A stretch of 64,000 nt of DNA from Streptomyces sp. NBC_00414. Its GTDB lineage: Bacteria; Actinomycetota; Actinomycetes; Streptomycetales; Streptomycetaceae. The position numbers were made by a program, and so were the translations under genes. Below, one piece after another: positions 24,309-33,884 of this stretch. A model generated the notes under the pieces. It was given only the letters and a program-made list of their open reading frames with translations. It was not told the DNA's origin and ran no database searches. The DNA lies in NCBI RefSeq assembly GCF_036038375.1, contig NZ_CP107935.1, forward strand, positions 682,001-746,000. Direction: 5' to 3'. Each line of letters begins with the position of its first letter. Position 1 is the stretch's first letter.

Positions 24309-25322
24309 CTAGTCCCGGGGAGCCTGCGTCGTGGAGCCGCGGACCACCAGCTCCGGCTCGAACAGGAGCTCACCGGGCTGGACCTCGGCGCCCTGGATCT
24401 GGGCGCACAGGAGGTCCACTGCGGCCCGCCCCATGGCCTCGACGGGCTGGCGCACCGTGGTCAGCGGGGGCTCGGTGCAGTTCATGAAGGCGGAGTCGTC
24501 GTAGCCGACGACCGACACCTGTTCGGGCACCGCGAGGCCACGCCTGCGGGCCGCGCGGATGGCTCCGAGGGCGAGCGGGTCACTGGCGCAGACGACGCCG
24601 GTGACACCGCGCTCCAGGAGGCGGTTGGCCGCCGACTGGCCGCCCTCCAGGGAGAACATCGAGCGCTCCACGTACGCGTCGGGCAGGGAGCCGCCGGCCG
24701 CCTCCGCGGCGATCCGGGCGGCGGCCAGCTTGCGCCGGGAGGGGATGTGGTCGGCCGGTCCCAGGACCAGGCCGATGCGCTCGTGCCCCAGCAGGGTGAG
24801 GTGGCGCCAGGCCTGCTCGACCGCGACGGCGTCGTCGCAGGAGACGCACGGGAAGTCGAGCCCCTCGATGGCGGCGTTGATCAGCACGACCGGGATGCGC
24901 CGTTCTGCGAGCTGCCGGTAGTGGTCGTGCGGCGCGTCCGCCTGGGCGAACAGGCCGCCGCCGGCGAACACCACACCGGAGACGTGCTGCTGGAGCAGCA
25001 GCTCGACGTAGTCCGCCTCGGAGACGCCGCCCTTGGTCTGGGTGCACAACACCGGGGTGAGGCCCTGCTGGGCCAGCGCGCCGCCGATGACCTCGGCGAA
25101 CAGGGGGAAGATCGGGTTCTGCAGTTCGGGCAGGACGAGCCCGACCAGACGCGCGCGCTCGCCGCGCAGCTGGGTGGGACGCTCGTAGCCCAGAACGTCC
25201 AGCGCGGTCAGCACGGACTGCCGGGTGCTGTCCGACACTCCGGGCTTGCCGTTGAGGACCCGGCTGACCGTGGCCTCGCTGACTCCAACCTTCTTGGCTA
25301 CCTGAGCAAGTCGTCGCGTCAT
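24309..25322 (-). CDS. LacI family transcriptional regulator
   Basis: Sugar-responsive repressor of 337 residues. The LacI helix-turn-helix and hinge helix occupy about 1-60 (LAQVAKKVGVSEATVSRVLN and SVLTALDVLGYERP), followed by the periplasmic-binding-protein-like core (LVGLVLPELQNPIFP, VISVVGYDDSAF-type strand as VSVVGYDDSAFMN, and PLTTVRQPVEAMGRAAVDLL). A near-canonical palindrome with GCGCAAGC half-sites sits directly upstream. Position between the importer operon and the GH87 gene suggests that it controls both. The ATG at 25322 is used because the helix-turn-helix starts immediately after it. Confidence 0.9.
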   Translation of the reverse strand: MTRRLAQVAKKVGVSEATVSRVLNGKPGVSDSTRQSVLTALDVLGYERPTQLRGERARLVGLVLPELQNPIFPLFAEVIGGALAQQGLTPVLCTQTKGGVSEADYVELLLQQHVSGVVFAGGGLFAQADAPHDHYRQLAERRIPVVLINAAIEGLDFPCVSCDDAVAVEQAWRHLTLLGHERIGLVLGPADHIPSRRKLAAARIAAEAAGGSLPDAYVERSMFSLEGGQSAANRLLERGVTGVVCASDPLALGAIRAARRRGLAVPEQVSVVGYDDSAFMNCTEPPLTTVRQPVEAMGRAAVDLLCAQIQGAEVQPGELLFEPELVVRGSTTQAPRD

Positions 25323-25335
25323 GAGCGCAAGGCTA

Positions 25336-25361
25336 GCGCAAGCCGCGCAAACGGCTTGCGC
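25336..25361. promoter_or_regulatory. LacI operator palindrome
   Basis: GCGCAAGCCG and its exact reverse complement CGGCTTGCGC flank CGCAAA, 14 bases before the lacI start. A further GCGCAAGG half-site overlaps the start region at 25325-25332. The site fits autoregulation by the LacI protein. Confidence 0.7.
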
Positions 25362-25397
25362 CAACCTTGTGGCCTCCCTTCGGTCGGCTTCTCCTAA

Positions 25398-25431
25398 CCC
25401 GACGGGGGTCCCGTGAGGAGTCCCGTCAGGG
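25398..25431 (-). terminator. probable imperfect hairpin after the GH87-type gene
   Basis: CCCGACGGG (25398-25406) can pair, with one bulged base, with CCCGTCAGGG (25422-25431); the GTCCCGT units around it are repeated. It follows the stop of the large secreted glucanase gene reading left. Confidence 0.45.
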
Positions 25432-25437
25432 CTCCCG

Positions 25438-28400
25438 TCAGGGGTTGATGTTGATCTTGAAGGTGGAGGTGGTGTTGCGGACGTCCACGGCGTTGCCGCT
25501 GAAGCGCAGGCCGTTGAAGGTGACCTCACCGACCGCCGGACCCTGCCCCTGTTCGGGCAGCTCGTTGGCCCACAGCCCGAACCCGGACTTCGCGTCGTAG
25601 GCGTCCCCGCTCTTGCGGGCGCCCGTGATCGAGATGTCGGTGAGGATCGTGTCCTTGATCGGGTTGATCGGCCGCCCGCCCGCGTCGTACTGGGTCTGGA
25701 ACATGATCCCGCTGTAGGTCGGGTCCACGATGTCCACGTCGTTGACGCGGATGCCCTGGAAGACCTTCGAGGCGGAGAACAGCCAGATGCCGGGGAAGGT
25801 CTGGTTGCCCCAGAAGTGGCCGCCCGAGCGGACCACCGACACGTTCTCCACGGTCGTCGGCTCGGTACCGAACCCGTTCATCGGATAGCCGAAGTCCAGC
25901 GAGCTGATCGTGATGCCCGAGTAGACCAGGGTGTCGGCGATGTGGATGTTGCGGAAGGTGTTGTCGTAGCCGCCGTAGACGGCGATGCCGGCGGCCCGCC
26001 AGGTGAGGATCGAGGTCAGGTTCTCGTAGAGGTTGTCCTTCATGTCGGCGCCACCCGCGTCGATCGCGGAGAACAGCGCGAAGCTGTCGTCGCCGGAGGC
26101 CCGGGACTCGTTGTTGACCACGTGGTTGTCCGTCGAACCGTTGGTCATGTTGATGGCGTCGGCGAACGTGTTGCGGATGCGCGCGTTGCTGATCGTCACC
26201 TTGTCGGTGTTGGCGCCCCAGTAGAGGCAGATCATGTGCTCGGTCCAGGTGTTGTCGATGACCATGTCCGAGACGTTCGCGAAGTCGAACACCTTGCCAG
26301 GCCCGTCGATGCGGGAGGTGTAGTTGCCGAAGTAGGCGAAGTTCCTGAACGAGGACCCCTTCGCGGAGTTCTCCGCCCGGAAGCCGATATCGGTGTTGTC
26401 CTGGCCCGACGGGGCGTGGAACTGCGTGTACCAGGGCCCGGCGCCGACCACCTGCACGGCCTTGCCGTACACCTGGAACTTGCTGGACGTCTGGTAGTCG
26501 CCCGGCGGGAGGTAGACCCCGGTGAGCTTGCCCGTGGTGTCCATCCGCACCCGGTCCAGGGCGTTCTGCACGTCCTGGTGACCGAAGCCGGTCGGCACGG
26601 CGTACGCGGCCGGGTCCGGGTTGGCGACCGGCGCCACCTTCTCCAGGCTGACGAAGTCGATCGCGTACCGGGAGGTGTTGGCCGTGTCCTTCTGCAGCCG
26701 GATCTTCGCACCCTCCGGGACGGTCTCGCCCAGCATCAGGTGTGCCTCGTCGTAGATGTGGCGAGGGGCTCCCGCGGAGGGGGAGTTGCCCGGACCTGCC
26801 TCGGCCCCGTACAGCCAGGCGTACTTCGAGGTGAGCGGCAGCGCCTTGCGGAAGGTGCCGTCGACGTAGACGTTGAGGGTGGCGTCGATGCCGCCGCCGC
26901 CCGCGGAGTCCGGGATGGAGAAGCGGGTGACCAGGGTGTTCGTGGCCGCCTTGGTGGTGAACTCCACGTACTCACCGGTGCTGTCGAGGGTGACGGCCTT
27001 GCGACCGGAGGCCTCGCCCGCGAGGTCGCCGACGGTCCGGTTGGGTCCGACGGTCGCCGCTCCGCCGCCGGTGGTGCCGTCCTCCGCCTCGTACATGTCG
27101 TAGGGCATGTTGGCGCCGCGTCCGACGAACAGGGACTGGGTGGCGCTGTTGTTCTCCCGCTTCACGGGGAGTTCGTTGGCGTCGGCGGCGACGGTGGTAC
27201 GTACCGTGTACGAGCCGTTGGCGGCCGTCCAGGTGCCCAGCGTGACCGCGCCCGTGGTGGCTCCGGCGGCGATCGTGCCGTCGTAGGAGCCGGTCAGGGT
27301 CTTCACGGTGGCGCCCTTGGAGTCGACCAGCGCGACGGTGAGGCCGTGCGCGCCGCCCGCCGAGGCGGTGGTGCCCTGGTTGCGTACGGCGGCCTTGAAG
27401 GTGACGGTGTCGCCGTCCGCCGGGCCGGACGGTGTGGTGGTCAGGACCGGCACGAGGTCGGAGCTGCTGACCGGGCGTACGACCAGTGAAGTGGGGCTGG
27501 TGTAGGTGTTGTTGGTCTCGTTCTGCTCGATGACGGCGCCGGCGTCGTCGGCGACGGCGCTGAGCTGGTAGGTGCCTGCGTCCCGTGCCCCGATGGAGGC
27601 ACTGACGGTGCGCGTCGCGCCGGCCGCGAGGGCGGCGACGGAGGCGGTGGCGACCTTGGTGCCGCCCAGCCGCAGCGCGACGGCGCTGGCGGGCGCGGCG
27701 GCCTCGCCGCTGTTGCGGACGGTGGCGGTGAGGGTGATCTCGTCGGACTCGACCGGCGAGGCGGGCGAGGCGGTCAGCCCGGTGACCTCCAGATCCGGGT
27801 TGGGCGCCGCGGTGCCGATCACCTGGAACTCGGCGATCTGCCCGGCCGGGGCACCCGTGTTGGAGGTGAAGCGCAGCTGTACGTCGGCCACGCGCGCCGT
27901 GACGGGCACGGTGACGCTGTTACCGCTGGACGGGTTGAAGGCGTAGTCCTTCGCCGCGACCAGGCTGGTGTACCCGGTGGCGTCCTGCTCGCGGCCGAGG
28001 ACCTGGATGTTCTGGGTGCGGGCGCCCCAGGCGCTGTCCGGGTTGAGCTTGAGGACGAGCGAGGAGACGTCGGCGTTGGCACCGAGCTTCACGGTGAGGG
28101 TGGCGGGGTGGCCGGAGCCCTCCCAGTAGGTGGAGGTGCTGTTGTCGTTGGCGTTCTCCGCGACGAAGGTGTGCACGGTCGAGGAGGCCGTGATCGGCTT
28201 GCCGACCGCGAGGTTGGAGCCGGGGCCCGAAGTACCGTTGCGGGTCACGGTGTTGCTGTTGCCGGAGACGTTCCCGGCCGCGTCCTTGGCCCGCACGAAG
28301 TACGAGACCGTGGCACTCGCGGAACGGTTGTCGGTGTACGTGGTGACCGAGCCGCCGACTGTCGTGAGCAGGCTGTTGTTGGCGTACACCTCGTAGCCGG

Positions 28401-29724
28401 TGACGCCGGTGTTGTCGCTGGAGGCGTTCCAGGCGAGCCGGATCTGCCCGGCGGCCGGTTCGGTGAGGGCCAGGTTCGCGGGCGCGGTGGGCGCCTGGGT
28501 GTCACCGCTCTCGCCTCTGCGGGTGACGGTGTTGCTGTTGCCCGAGACGTTCCCGGCCGCGTCCTTGGCCCGCACAAAGTAGGAGACCGTGGCGCTGCCG
28601 GGACGGGTGTCGGTGTACGTGGTGACCGAGCCCGCGACGCTGGTGAGCAGCTCGTTGTTGGCGTACACGTCGTAGCCGGTGACACCCGTGTTGTCGTCGG
28701 ACGCCTTCCAGGTCAGCCGGATCTGGCCGGTGGCGGGCTCGGTGTAGGCGAGGTCCGCGGGCGCGCTCGGCGCCTGGGTGTCGCCGGTCGCCGGGCCGTA
28801 GACCTCCAGCTCGGACAACTGGCCAGCGTTCTGCACGGTGTTGGCGGTGACCAGGACCCGCACGTACCGGGTGGTGGTCGCGTCGAAGGAGATCGTCACC
28901 GAGTTGCCCTCGCCCGGCGCGAACGCGTACGCCTTGGAGGCGGTCAGGTCGGAGAAGTCGGTGCCGTTGGCGCTGCCCTGGATCTTCAGGGTCTGACTGC
29001 GGGCGCCCCAGCCGTCGGGCAGGCGCAGCACGACCCGGTTGACGCGCACGGAGGAAGCCAGGTCCACCTGGATCCACTGCGGCAGGTCGTTGTTGCGGCT
29101 CTCCCAGTAGCTGGCCTTGTTGCCGTCGGCCGCGTTGGCCGGCAGATAGGTCTCGTTGTGGCTGGCGGCGGTGAGGGTGCGGCCGCGAGCCAGGTTCGCC
29201 GAGGAGTCACCGGCCTCGCGGACCTCCAGCTCGGAGAGCTGGGCGGCCTGCCACCCGGTGTTGGCGGTGATCTCGATCCGGATGTGGCGGGCCTGGGCGG
29301 CGGGGAAGGTCACCGTCACCGTGTTGGCGCTGCCGGGGCTGAAGGCGTAGGACGCGGAGGTCTTCAGCGTGGTGAAGCTCGTGCCGTCCGCGCTGCCCTG
29401 GACGGACAGCGTCTGATTGCGGCTCTCCCAGCCGGCCGGCAGCTTCAGCACCACCTCGTCCACGCGCGCGGCGGCACCGAGGTCCGTCTGGACCCACTGG
29501 GGAAGGCTGCTCCCGGCGCTCTGCCAGTACGTTCCCTGATTGCCGTCGGTGATGTTGTTCGCGGCGTATTCGGCGTGGGCGCTGCTGGCGGTGGCGGGCC
29601 GTCCGGCGGCGAGGTTGGGTCCGGCGGCCGCCGCGGCGGCGGTCAGCGACGGCCAGCCCAGCAGGAGCAGTGCGGTCGAGAGAACGGCGGCTATCCCCCG
29701 CCATCCCCGGCGTTGCGGTCTCAT
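25438..29724 (-). CDS. very large secreted modular GH87-type alpha-1,3-glucanase (mycodextranase/mutanase)
   Basis: Extracellular glucanase of 1428 residues. Signal peptide about 1-34. Modules in order: two F5/8-type discoidin domains (36-172, 176-310), two FN3 domains (316-402, 410-496), a third discoidin-like domain (503-638), two CARDB-type Ig domains (644-750, 756-868), a CBM35/CBM6-like domain (875-1030, starting YDMYEAEDG) and a C-terminal right-handed beta helix (about 1040-1428). The helix holds an aspartate trio at Asp1189 (NTFADAIN) and Asp1212-Asp1213 (SGDDSFALFS), as in GH87 enzymes. The combination of discoidin, CBM and GH87 domains is known from bacterial alpha-1,3-glucanases. 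Start ATG at 29724 has GGGGA upstream; residues upstream in the open frame do not resemble a signal peptide. Confidence 0.78.
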   Translation of the reverse strand: MRPQRRGWRGIAAVLSTALLLLGWPSLTAAAAAAGPNLAAGRPATASSAHAEYAANNITDGNQGTYWQSAGSSLPQWVQTDLGAAARVDEVVLKLPAGWESRNQTLSVQGSADGTSFTTLKTSASYAFSPGSANTVTVTFPAAQARHIRIEITANTGWQAAQLSELEVREAGDSSANLARGRTLTAASHNETYLPANAADGNKASYWESRNNDLPQWIQVDLASSVRVNRVVLRLPDGWGARSQTLKIQGSANGTDFSDLTASKAYAFAPGEGNSVTISFDATTTRYVRVLVTANTVQNAGQLSELEVYGPATGDTQAPSAPADLAYTEPATGQIRLTWKASDDNTGVTGYDVYANNELLTSVAGSVTTYTDTRPGSATVSYFVRAKDAAGNVSGNSNTVTRRGESGDTQAPTAPANLALTEPAAGQIRLAWNASSDNTGVTGYEVYANNSLLTTVGGSVTTYTDNRSASATVSYFVRAKDAAGNVSGNSNTVTRNGTSGPGSNLAVGKPITASSTVHTFVAENANDNSTSTYWEGSGHPATLTVKLGANADVSSLVLKLNPDSAWGARTQNIQVLGREQDATGYTSLVAAKDYAFNPSSGNSVTVPVTARVADVQLRFTSNTGAPAGQIAEFQVIGTAAPNPDLEVTGLTASPASPVESDEITLTATVRNSGEAAAPASAVALRLGGTKVATASVAALAAGATRTVSASIGARDAGTYQLSAVADDAGAVIEQNETNNTYTSPTSLVVRPVSSSDLVPVLTTTPSGPADGDTVTFKAAVRNQGTTASAGGAHGLTVALVDSKGATVKTLTGSYDGTIAAGATTGAVTLGTWTAANGSYTVRTTVAADANELPVKRENNSATQSLFVGRGANMPYDMYEAEDGTTGGGAATVGPNRTVGDLAGEASGRKAVTLDSTGEYVEFTTKAATNTLVTRFSIPDSAGGGGIDATLNVYVDGTFRKALPLTSKYAWLYGAEAGPGNSPSAGAPRHIYDEAHLMLGETVPEGAKIRLQKDTANTSRYAIDFVSLEKVAPVANPDPAAYAVPTGFGHQDVQNALDRVRMDTTGKLTGVYLPPGDYQTSSKFQVYGKAVQVVGAGPWYTQFHAPSGQDNTDIGFRAENSAKGSSFRNFAYFGNYTSRIDGPGKVFDFANVSDMVIDNTWTEHMICLYWGANTDKVTISNARIRNTFADAINMTNGSTDNHVVNNESRASGDDSFALFSAIDAGGADMKDNLYENLTSILTWRAAGIAVYGGYDNTFRNIHIADTLVYSGITISSLDFGYPMNGFGTEPTTVENVSVVRSGGHFWGNQTFPGIWLFSASKVFQGIRVNDVDIVDPTYSGIMFQTQYDAGGRPINPIKDTILTDISITGARKSGDAYDAKSGFGLWANELPEQGQGPAVGEVTFNGLRFSGNAVDVRNTTSTFKININP

Positions 29725-30252
29725 GTGTCCCCGATCTCCGTCCCGGTCCGGATGTGGGCGGCCCCGGGGCGGCTGTGTGGGTGGGTGTCCGTGGGGGTCG
29801 GTGCATCGCGCTTCAATGTGCGGTGAAGAGCACTGTCTTTTGCGTCGATCGATCAGAGAGTTGCAGACGCCTGACGGTACGTCTATGGCGTGAGCATGTC
29901 CGAAACACAACCCCGCAGCCATCCCTCACCTGCCATGGCGCCGGGCCAGCGGCTTTCGTGTGGAGTGTCGGAAAACGCAAGTGGGACCGCAAGTCACGCA
30001 AGCCGCTTCCACGTCAACTACCGGTGTCACCGGGACCGTTGACAAAGTGGAGACGGGCTAGAAACCTGTGGGCGTAGTTTCCGCAAAGAATCGACTGAGC
30101 AGCTCAATTTACGCGCAAGGCCGGTGCATTCCTCGTCGGACACTCCTCTCCCGCTCCGCACTCCCCCGTGCCTGCCCCGGCGTGCCCGGCCCGACTGCCG
30201 TGCTCCCGCTCCCCCCGAAGCTTCCCCACGGAACAACGGAACAGAGGACCCC
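29725..30252. promoter_or_regulatory. 528-base divergent promoter region of the two GH87-type genes
   Basis: No gene is apparent. The region is lower in G+C than its flanks and contains three CGCAAG half-sites at 29976-29981, 29988-29993 and 29997-30002, and a GCGCAAGG at 30113-30120, all similar to the half-site of the palindrome in front of lacI. TGAGCAGCTCA (30096-30106) is a small palindrome. These features fit control of both glucanase genes by the LacI protein. I could not assign -10/-35 boxes with confidence. Confidence 0.45.
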
Positions 30253-33200
30253 ATGAGATGGAGACCCCTCGGCCGCCGGTCACTGACCGGCGCCGTCATA
30301 GCCGCGCTCATGACGACCGGGCTGCTGCCGCTGGCCCTCACATCGAGCGCCCGTGCGGCCACCGCCCCGGTCGGCGGCGAGCGGGCGAAGGCCGCGGCCG
30401 ACGTCAACCTCGCACTCGGCCGGCCGGCCACCGCGGGTGGCACCAACGGCTCGTACGTGGCCGGGAACGTCACCGACGGTTCCCAGGCGTCCTACTGGGA
30501 GGGGCCGGCCGGCTCGTTCCCGCAGTGGGTCCAGGTCGACCTCGGCGCGACCCGCACCGTCGACCAGGTGGTGCTCAAGCTGCCCGCCGCCTGGGAGAGC
30601 CGCAGTCAGACGCTGTCCGTCCAGGGCAGCACCGACGGCTCCAGCTTCAGCGCCCTCTCCGCCTCGGCCGGCCGGGCGTTCAACCCCGCGCAGGCCAACA
30701 CCGTCCCCGTCACCCTGGCCTCCCCCGCCACGGCACGCTATGTCCGGGTGAACATCACCGGGAACACCGGCTGGAACGCCGCTCAGCTCTCCGAGCTGGA
30801 GGTGATCGGCGACGACGGCGGCACCAGCGAGCCGCCCACCGGCACCAACCTGGCCCGCAACAAGCCGGTCGAGGCCACCTCGTCGGTCCAGTCGTACGTC
30901 GCCGCGAACGCCACCGACGACTCCGTCTCCACCTACTGGGAGGCGGCGGGCCACCCCTCCGACCTCACCGTGAAGCTCGGCGCCGACGCGGACATCACCG
31001 CCGTGGTGGTCAAGCTCAACCCGGACCAGGCGTGGGGAGCCCGGACCCAGGGCATCCAGGTGTTCGGCCGGCAGAACTCGGCGAGCGGCTTCACCTCGCT
31101 GCGTGACCGCGCCGACTACGCCTTCAGCCCCTCCCGGGACAACAACTCGGTGACCCTCCCGGTCAGCGGCCGCTGGTCCGACGTCCGGCTGCGGTTCTTC
31201 TCCAACACCGGCGCGCCCGGCGGCCAGGTCGCCGAGTTCCAGGTCGTCGGGACCGCGGCACCCGCACCCGACCTGACCGTCACCGGGCTCGACTGGACGC
31301 CCGCCTCCCCCTCTGAGCGGGACGCGGTGACCGTCAACGCCACCGTCCGCAACGCGGGCACGGCACGCTCGGCCGCCACGACCGTCGAGGCCAGCCTGGA
31401 GGGCACGGTCGCCGGCAGCGGCACCGTACCCGCGCTCGACGCGGGCGCGTCCGCAACCGTGGCCGTCTCGGCGGGCACCCGCCCGGCCGGCAGCTACGGC
31501 GTGTCCGCCGTGGTCGACCCGCGCAACACGGTCGCCGAGCTCGACGACTCCAACAACAGCCGCACCGCCGCGACCCGGCTGGTCGTCGGCCAGGCACCCG
31601 GCCCCGACCTCGAAGTCAGCGGCATCACCACCAACCCGGCCAACCCGGCCGTCGGCTCGTCCGTCTCCTTCACCGTCGCCGTGCACAACCGCGGTACCAC
31701 CGCCGCGGCGGCCGGTTCGGTGACCAGGCTCCAGGTCGGATCCACCACGCTCAACGGCACGACCGCCCAGGTGGCGTCCGGCGCCACCGTGAACGTGGCG
31801 ATCAACGGGACGTGGACGGCGACCAGCGGCGGGGCCACCCTCACCGCGACCGCCGACGCCACCGGAGTGGTCACCGAGACCAGCGAGAACAACAACGCGC
31901 TCGCCAAGTCCCTCGTCGTCGGCCGGGGCGCCGCCGTCCCGTACACCGAACTGGAGGCGGAGGACGGCCGCTACCAGGGCACCCTGCTCACCGCCGACGC
32001 CAAGCGGACCTTCGGACACACCAACTTCGCCACCGAGTCCTCGGGCCGCAAGGCCGTCCGGCTCGGCTCCACCGGCCAGTTCGTCGAGTTCACCTCGACC
32101 GCGCCCTCCAACTCGATCGTGGTGCGCAACTCGGTCCCGGACTCCGCGAGCGGTGGCGGAGCTTCGGCCACGATCAGTCTGTACGCCGGCGACACCTTCG
32201 TACAGAAGCTGGATCTGTCGTCCAAGCACAGCTGGCTGTACGGGACCACCGACGACCCCGAGGGGCTGACCAACACCCCCGGCAGTGACGCCCGGCGGCT
32301 CTTCGACGAGTCGCACGCGCTGCTGTCGCAGACCTACCCGGTGGGCACCAAGTTCCGGCTGCAGCGGGACGCGGGCGACACGGCCGCGTTCTACGTCATC
32401 GACCTGATCGACCTGGAGCAGGTCGCCCCCGCGTCCGCCAAACCGGCCAACTGCACCTCGATCACCGAGTACGGGGCCGTCCCGAACGACGGCCTCGACG
32501 ACACCGACGCCATCCAGCGGGCTGTCACCGCCGACCAGAACGGCCAGATCCCCTGCGTGTGGATCCCCTCCGGGCAGTGGCGCCAGGAGCAGAAGATCCT
32601 CACCGACGACCCGCTGAACCGCGGCCAGTACAACCAGGTCGGCATCCGGGACGTCACCATCAAGGGTGCGGGCATGTGGCACTCCCAGCTCTACACGCTC
32701 ACCCCGCCCCACCAGGCCGGCGGCATCAACCACCCGCACGAGGGCAACTTCGGCTTCGACATCGACCACAACACCCAGATCTCCGACATCGCCATCTTCG
32801 GCTCGGGCACCATCCGCGGCGGCGACGGCAACGCCGAGGGTGGCGTGGGTCTCAACGGCCGCTTCGGCAAGGGCACGAAGATCACCAACGTGTGGATCGA
32901 GCACGCCAACGTCGGCGTGTGGGCCGGCCGCGACTACTCCAACATCCCCGAACTGTGGGGACCGGGCGACGGATTGGAGTTCACCGGCGTACGCATCCGC
33001 AACACCTACGCCGACGGCATCAACTTCGCCAACGGCACCCGTAACTCCACCGTCTACAACTCGTCCTTCCGCAACACCGGTGACGACGCACTCGCCGTCT
33101 GGTCGAGCAAGTACGTGAAGGACACCTCGGTGGACATCGGCCACGACAACCACTTCCGCAACAACACGATCCAGCTGCCGTGGCGCGCCAACGGCATCGC

Positions 33201-33702
33201 GGTGTACGGCGGTTACGGCAACACCATCGAGAACAACGTCATCGCCGACACGATGAACTACCCCGGCATCATGCTCGCCACCGACCACGACCCGCTCCCG
33301 TTCACCGGGCAGACCCTCATCGCGGGCAACGCCCTGCACCGGACGGGCGGCGCGTTCTGGAACGAGGACCAGGAGTTCGGCGCCATCACGCTCTTCGCGC
33401 AGGGTCAGGACATCCCGGGCGTGACGATCCGTGACACCGAGATCCACGACTCGACGTACGACGGCATCCAGTTCAAGACGGGTGGCGGCTCGATGCCGGG
33501 CGTGAAGATCACCGACGTGAAGATCGACGGGTCGAAGAACGGCTCCGGCATCCTCGCGATGAGCGGGGCCCGCGGCAGCGCCGCCCTGACGAACGTCACG
33601 ATCACCGACTCCGCCGAAGGGAGCGTACTCATCGAGCCGGGCTCGCAGTTCACCATCACCGGCGCACCGGTCGGAGCATCGGCCGCCCGCCTGAACCGCT
33701 GA
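30253..33702 (+). CDS. large secreted modular GH87-type alpha-1,3-glucanase, second copy
   Basis: Extracellular glucanase of 1149 residues, related to the divergent neighbour but without FN3 domains and with one fewer discoidin domain. Signal peptide about 1-36. Modules: discoidin (50-187), discoidin-like (198-334), two CARDB-type domains (338-446, 451-556), CBM35/CBM6-like (563-725, YTELEAEDG) and the beta-helix catalytic region (734-1149) beginning CTSITEYGAVPNDGLDDT. The candidate catalytic aspartates are Asp921 (NTYADGIN) and Asp944-Asp945 (NTGDDALAVW). This catalytic region has a pectate-lyase-3-like start that the other copy lacks, so the two may cut different bonds or patterns. ATG at 30253 with GAGGA upstream. 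Confidence 0.8.
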   Translation: MRWRPLGRRSLTGAVIAALMTTGLLPLALTSSARAATAPVGGERAKAAADVNLALGRPATAGGTNGSYVAGNVTDGSQASYWEGPAGSFPQWVQVDLGATRTVDQVVLKLPAAWESRSQTLSVQGSTDGSSFSALSASAGRAFNPAQANTVPVTLASPATARYVRVNITGNTGWNAAQLSELEVIGDDGGTSEPPTGTNLARNKPVEATSSVQSYVAANATDDSVSTYWEAAGHPSDLTVKLGADADITAVVVKLNPDQAWGARTQGIQVFGRQNSASGFTSLRDRADYAFSPSRDNNSVTLPVSGRWSDVRLRFFSNTGAPGGQVAEFQVVGTAAPAPDLTVTGLDWTPASPSERDAVTVNATVRNAGTARSAATTVEASLEGTVAGSGTVPALDAGASATVAVSAGTRPAGSYGVSAVVDPRNTVAELDDSNNSRTAATRLVVGQAPGPDLEVSGITTNPANPAVGSSVSFTVAVHNRGTTAAAAGSVTRLQVGSTTLNGTTAQVASGATVNVAINGTWTATSGGATLTATADATGVVTETSENNNALAKSLVVGRGAAVPYTELEAEDGRYQGTLLTADAKRTFGHTNFATESSGRKAVRLGSTGQFVEFTSTAPSNSIVVRNSVPDSASGGGASATISLYAGDTFVQKLDLSSKHSWLYGTTDDPEGLTNTPGSDARRLFDESHALLSQTYPVGTKFRLQRDAGDTAAFYVIDLIDLEQVAPASAKPANCTSITEYGAVPNDGLDDTDAIQRAVTADQNGQIPCVWIPSGQWRQEQKILTDDPLNRGQYNQVGIRDVTIKGAGMWHSQLYTLTPPHQAGGINHPHEGNFGFDIDHNTQISDIAIFGSGTIRGGDGNAEGGVGLNGRFGKGTKITNVWIEHANVGVWAGRDYSNIPELWGPGDGLEFTGVRIRNTYADGINFANGTRNSTVYNSSFRNTGDDALAVWSSKYVKDTSVDIGHDNHFRNNTIQLPWRANGIAVYGGYGNTIENNVIADTMNYPGIMLATDHDPLPFTGQTLIAGNALHRTGGAFWNEDQEFGAITLFAQGQDIPGVTIRDTEIHDSTYDGIQFKTGGGSMPGVKITDVKIDGSKNGSGILAMSGARGSAALTNVTITDSAEGSVLIEPGSQFTITGAPVGASAARLNR

Positions 33703-33740
33703 CCGGTCGAGCGACCTGAACGGCTGAACGGCTGAATCAA

Positions 33741-33775
33741 GGGTCTCCGGCTCCTGTCACAGGGGCCGGAGACCC
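33741..33775 (+). terminator. strong hairpin terminator after the second glucanase gene
   Basis: GGGTCTCCGGC (33741-33751) pairs with GCCGGAGACCC (33765-33775); pairing continues inward (CCTG/CAGG) to a three-base loop, about 16 pairs in total. It starts 38 bases after the stop codon. Confidence 0.85.
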
Positions 33776-33884
33776 GCGGCGTATCCGCCCTCGCCGTGGC
33801 CTACATCGAGGCATCGGGGGTAACCGTCCCGAACCCCGCAGTGGCGAGGGGTGTGGTTGCCACGGGACATCACATGAGGGATTG

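Noticed and set aside
25816..27489. 557-codon plus-strand frame opposite the first glucanase
   Set aside because: Same kind of G+C shadow; no ribosome site and no recognisable fold, whereas the minus strand encodes CBM and beta-helix regions here.
30280..33447. Long open frame (about 1055 codons) on the minus strand opposite the second glucanase
   Set aside because: Antisense shadow caused by high G+C. It has no domain motifs, its composition is Val/Gly/Arg-rich, and the plus-strand frame has clear domains throughout.
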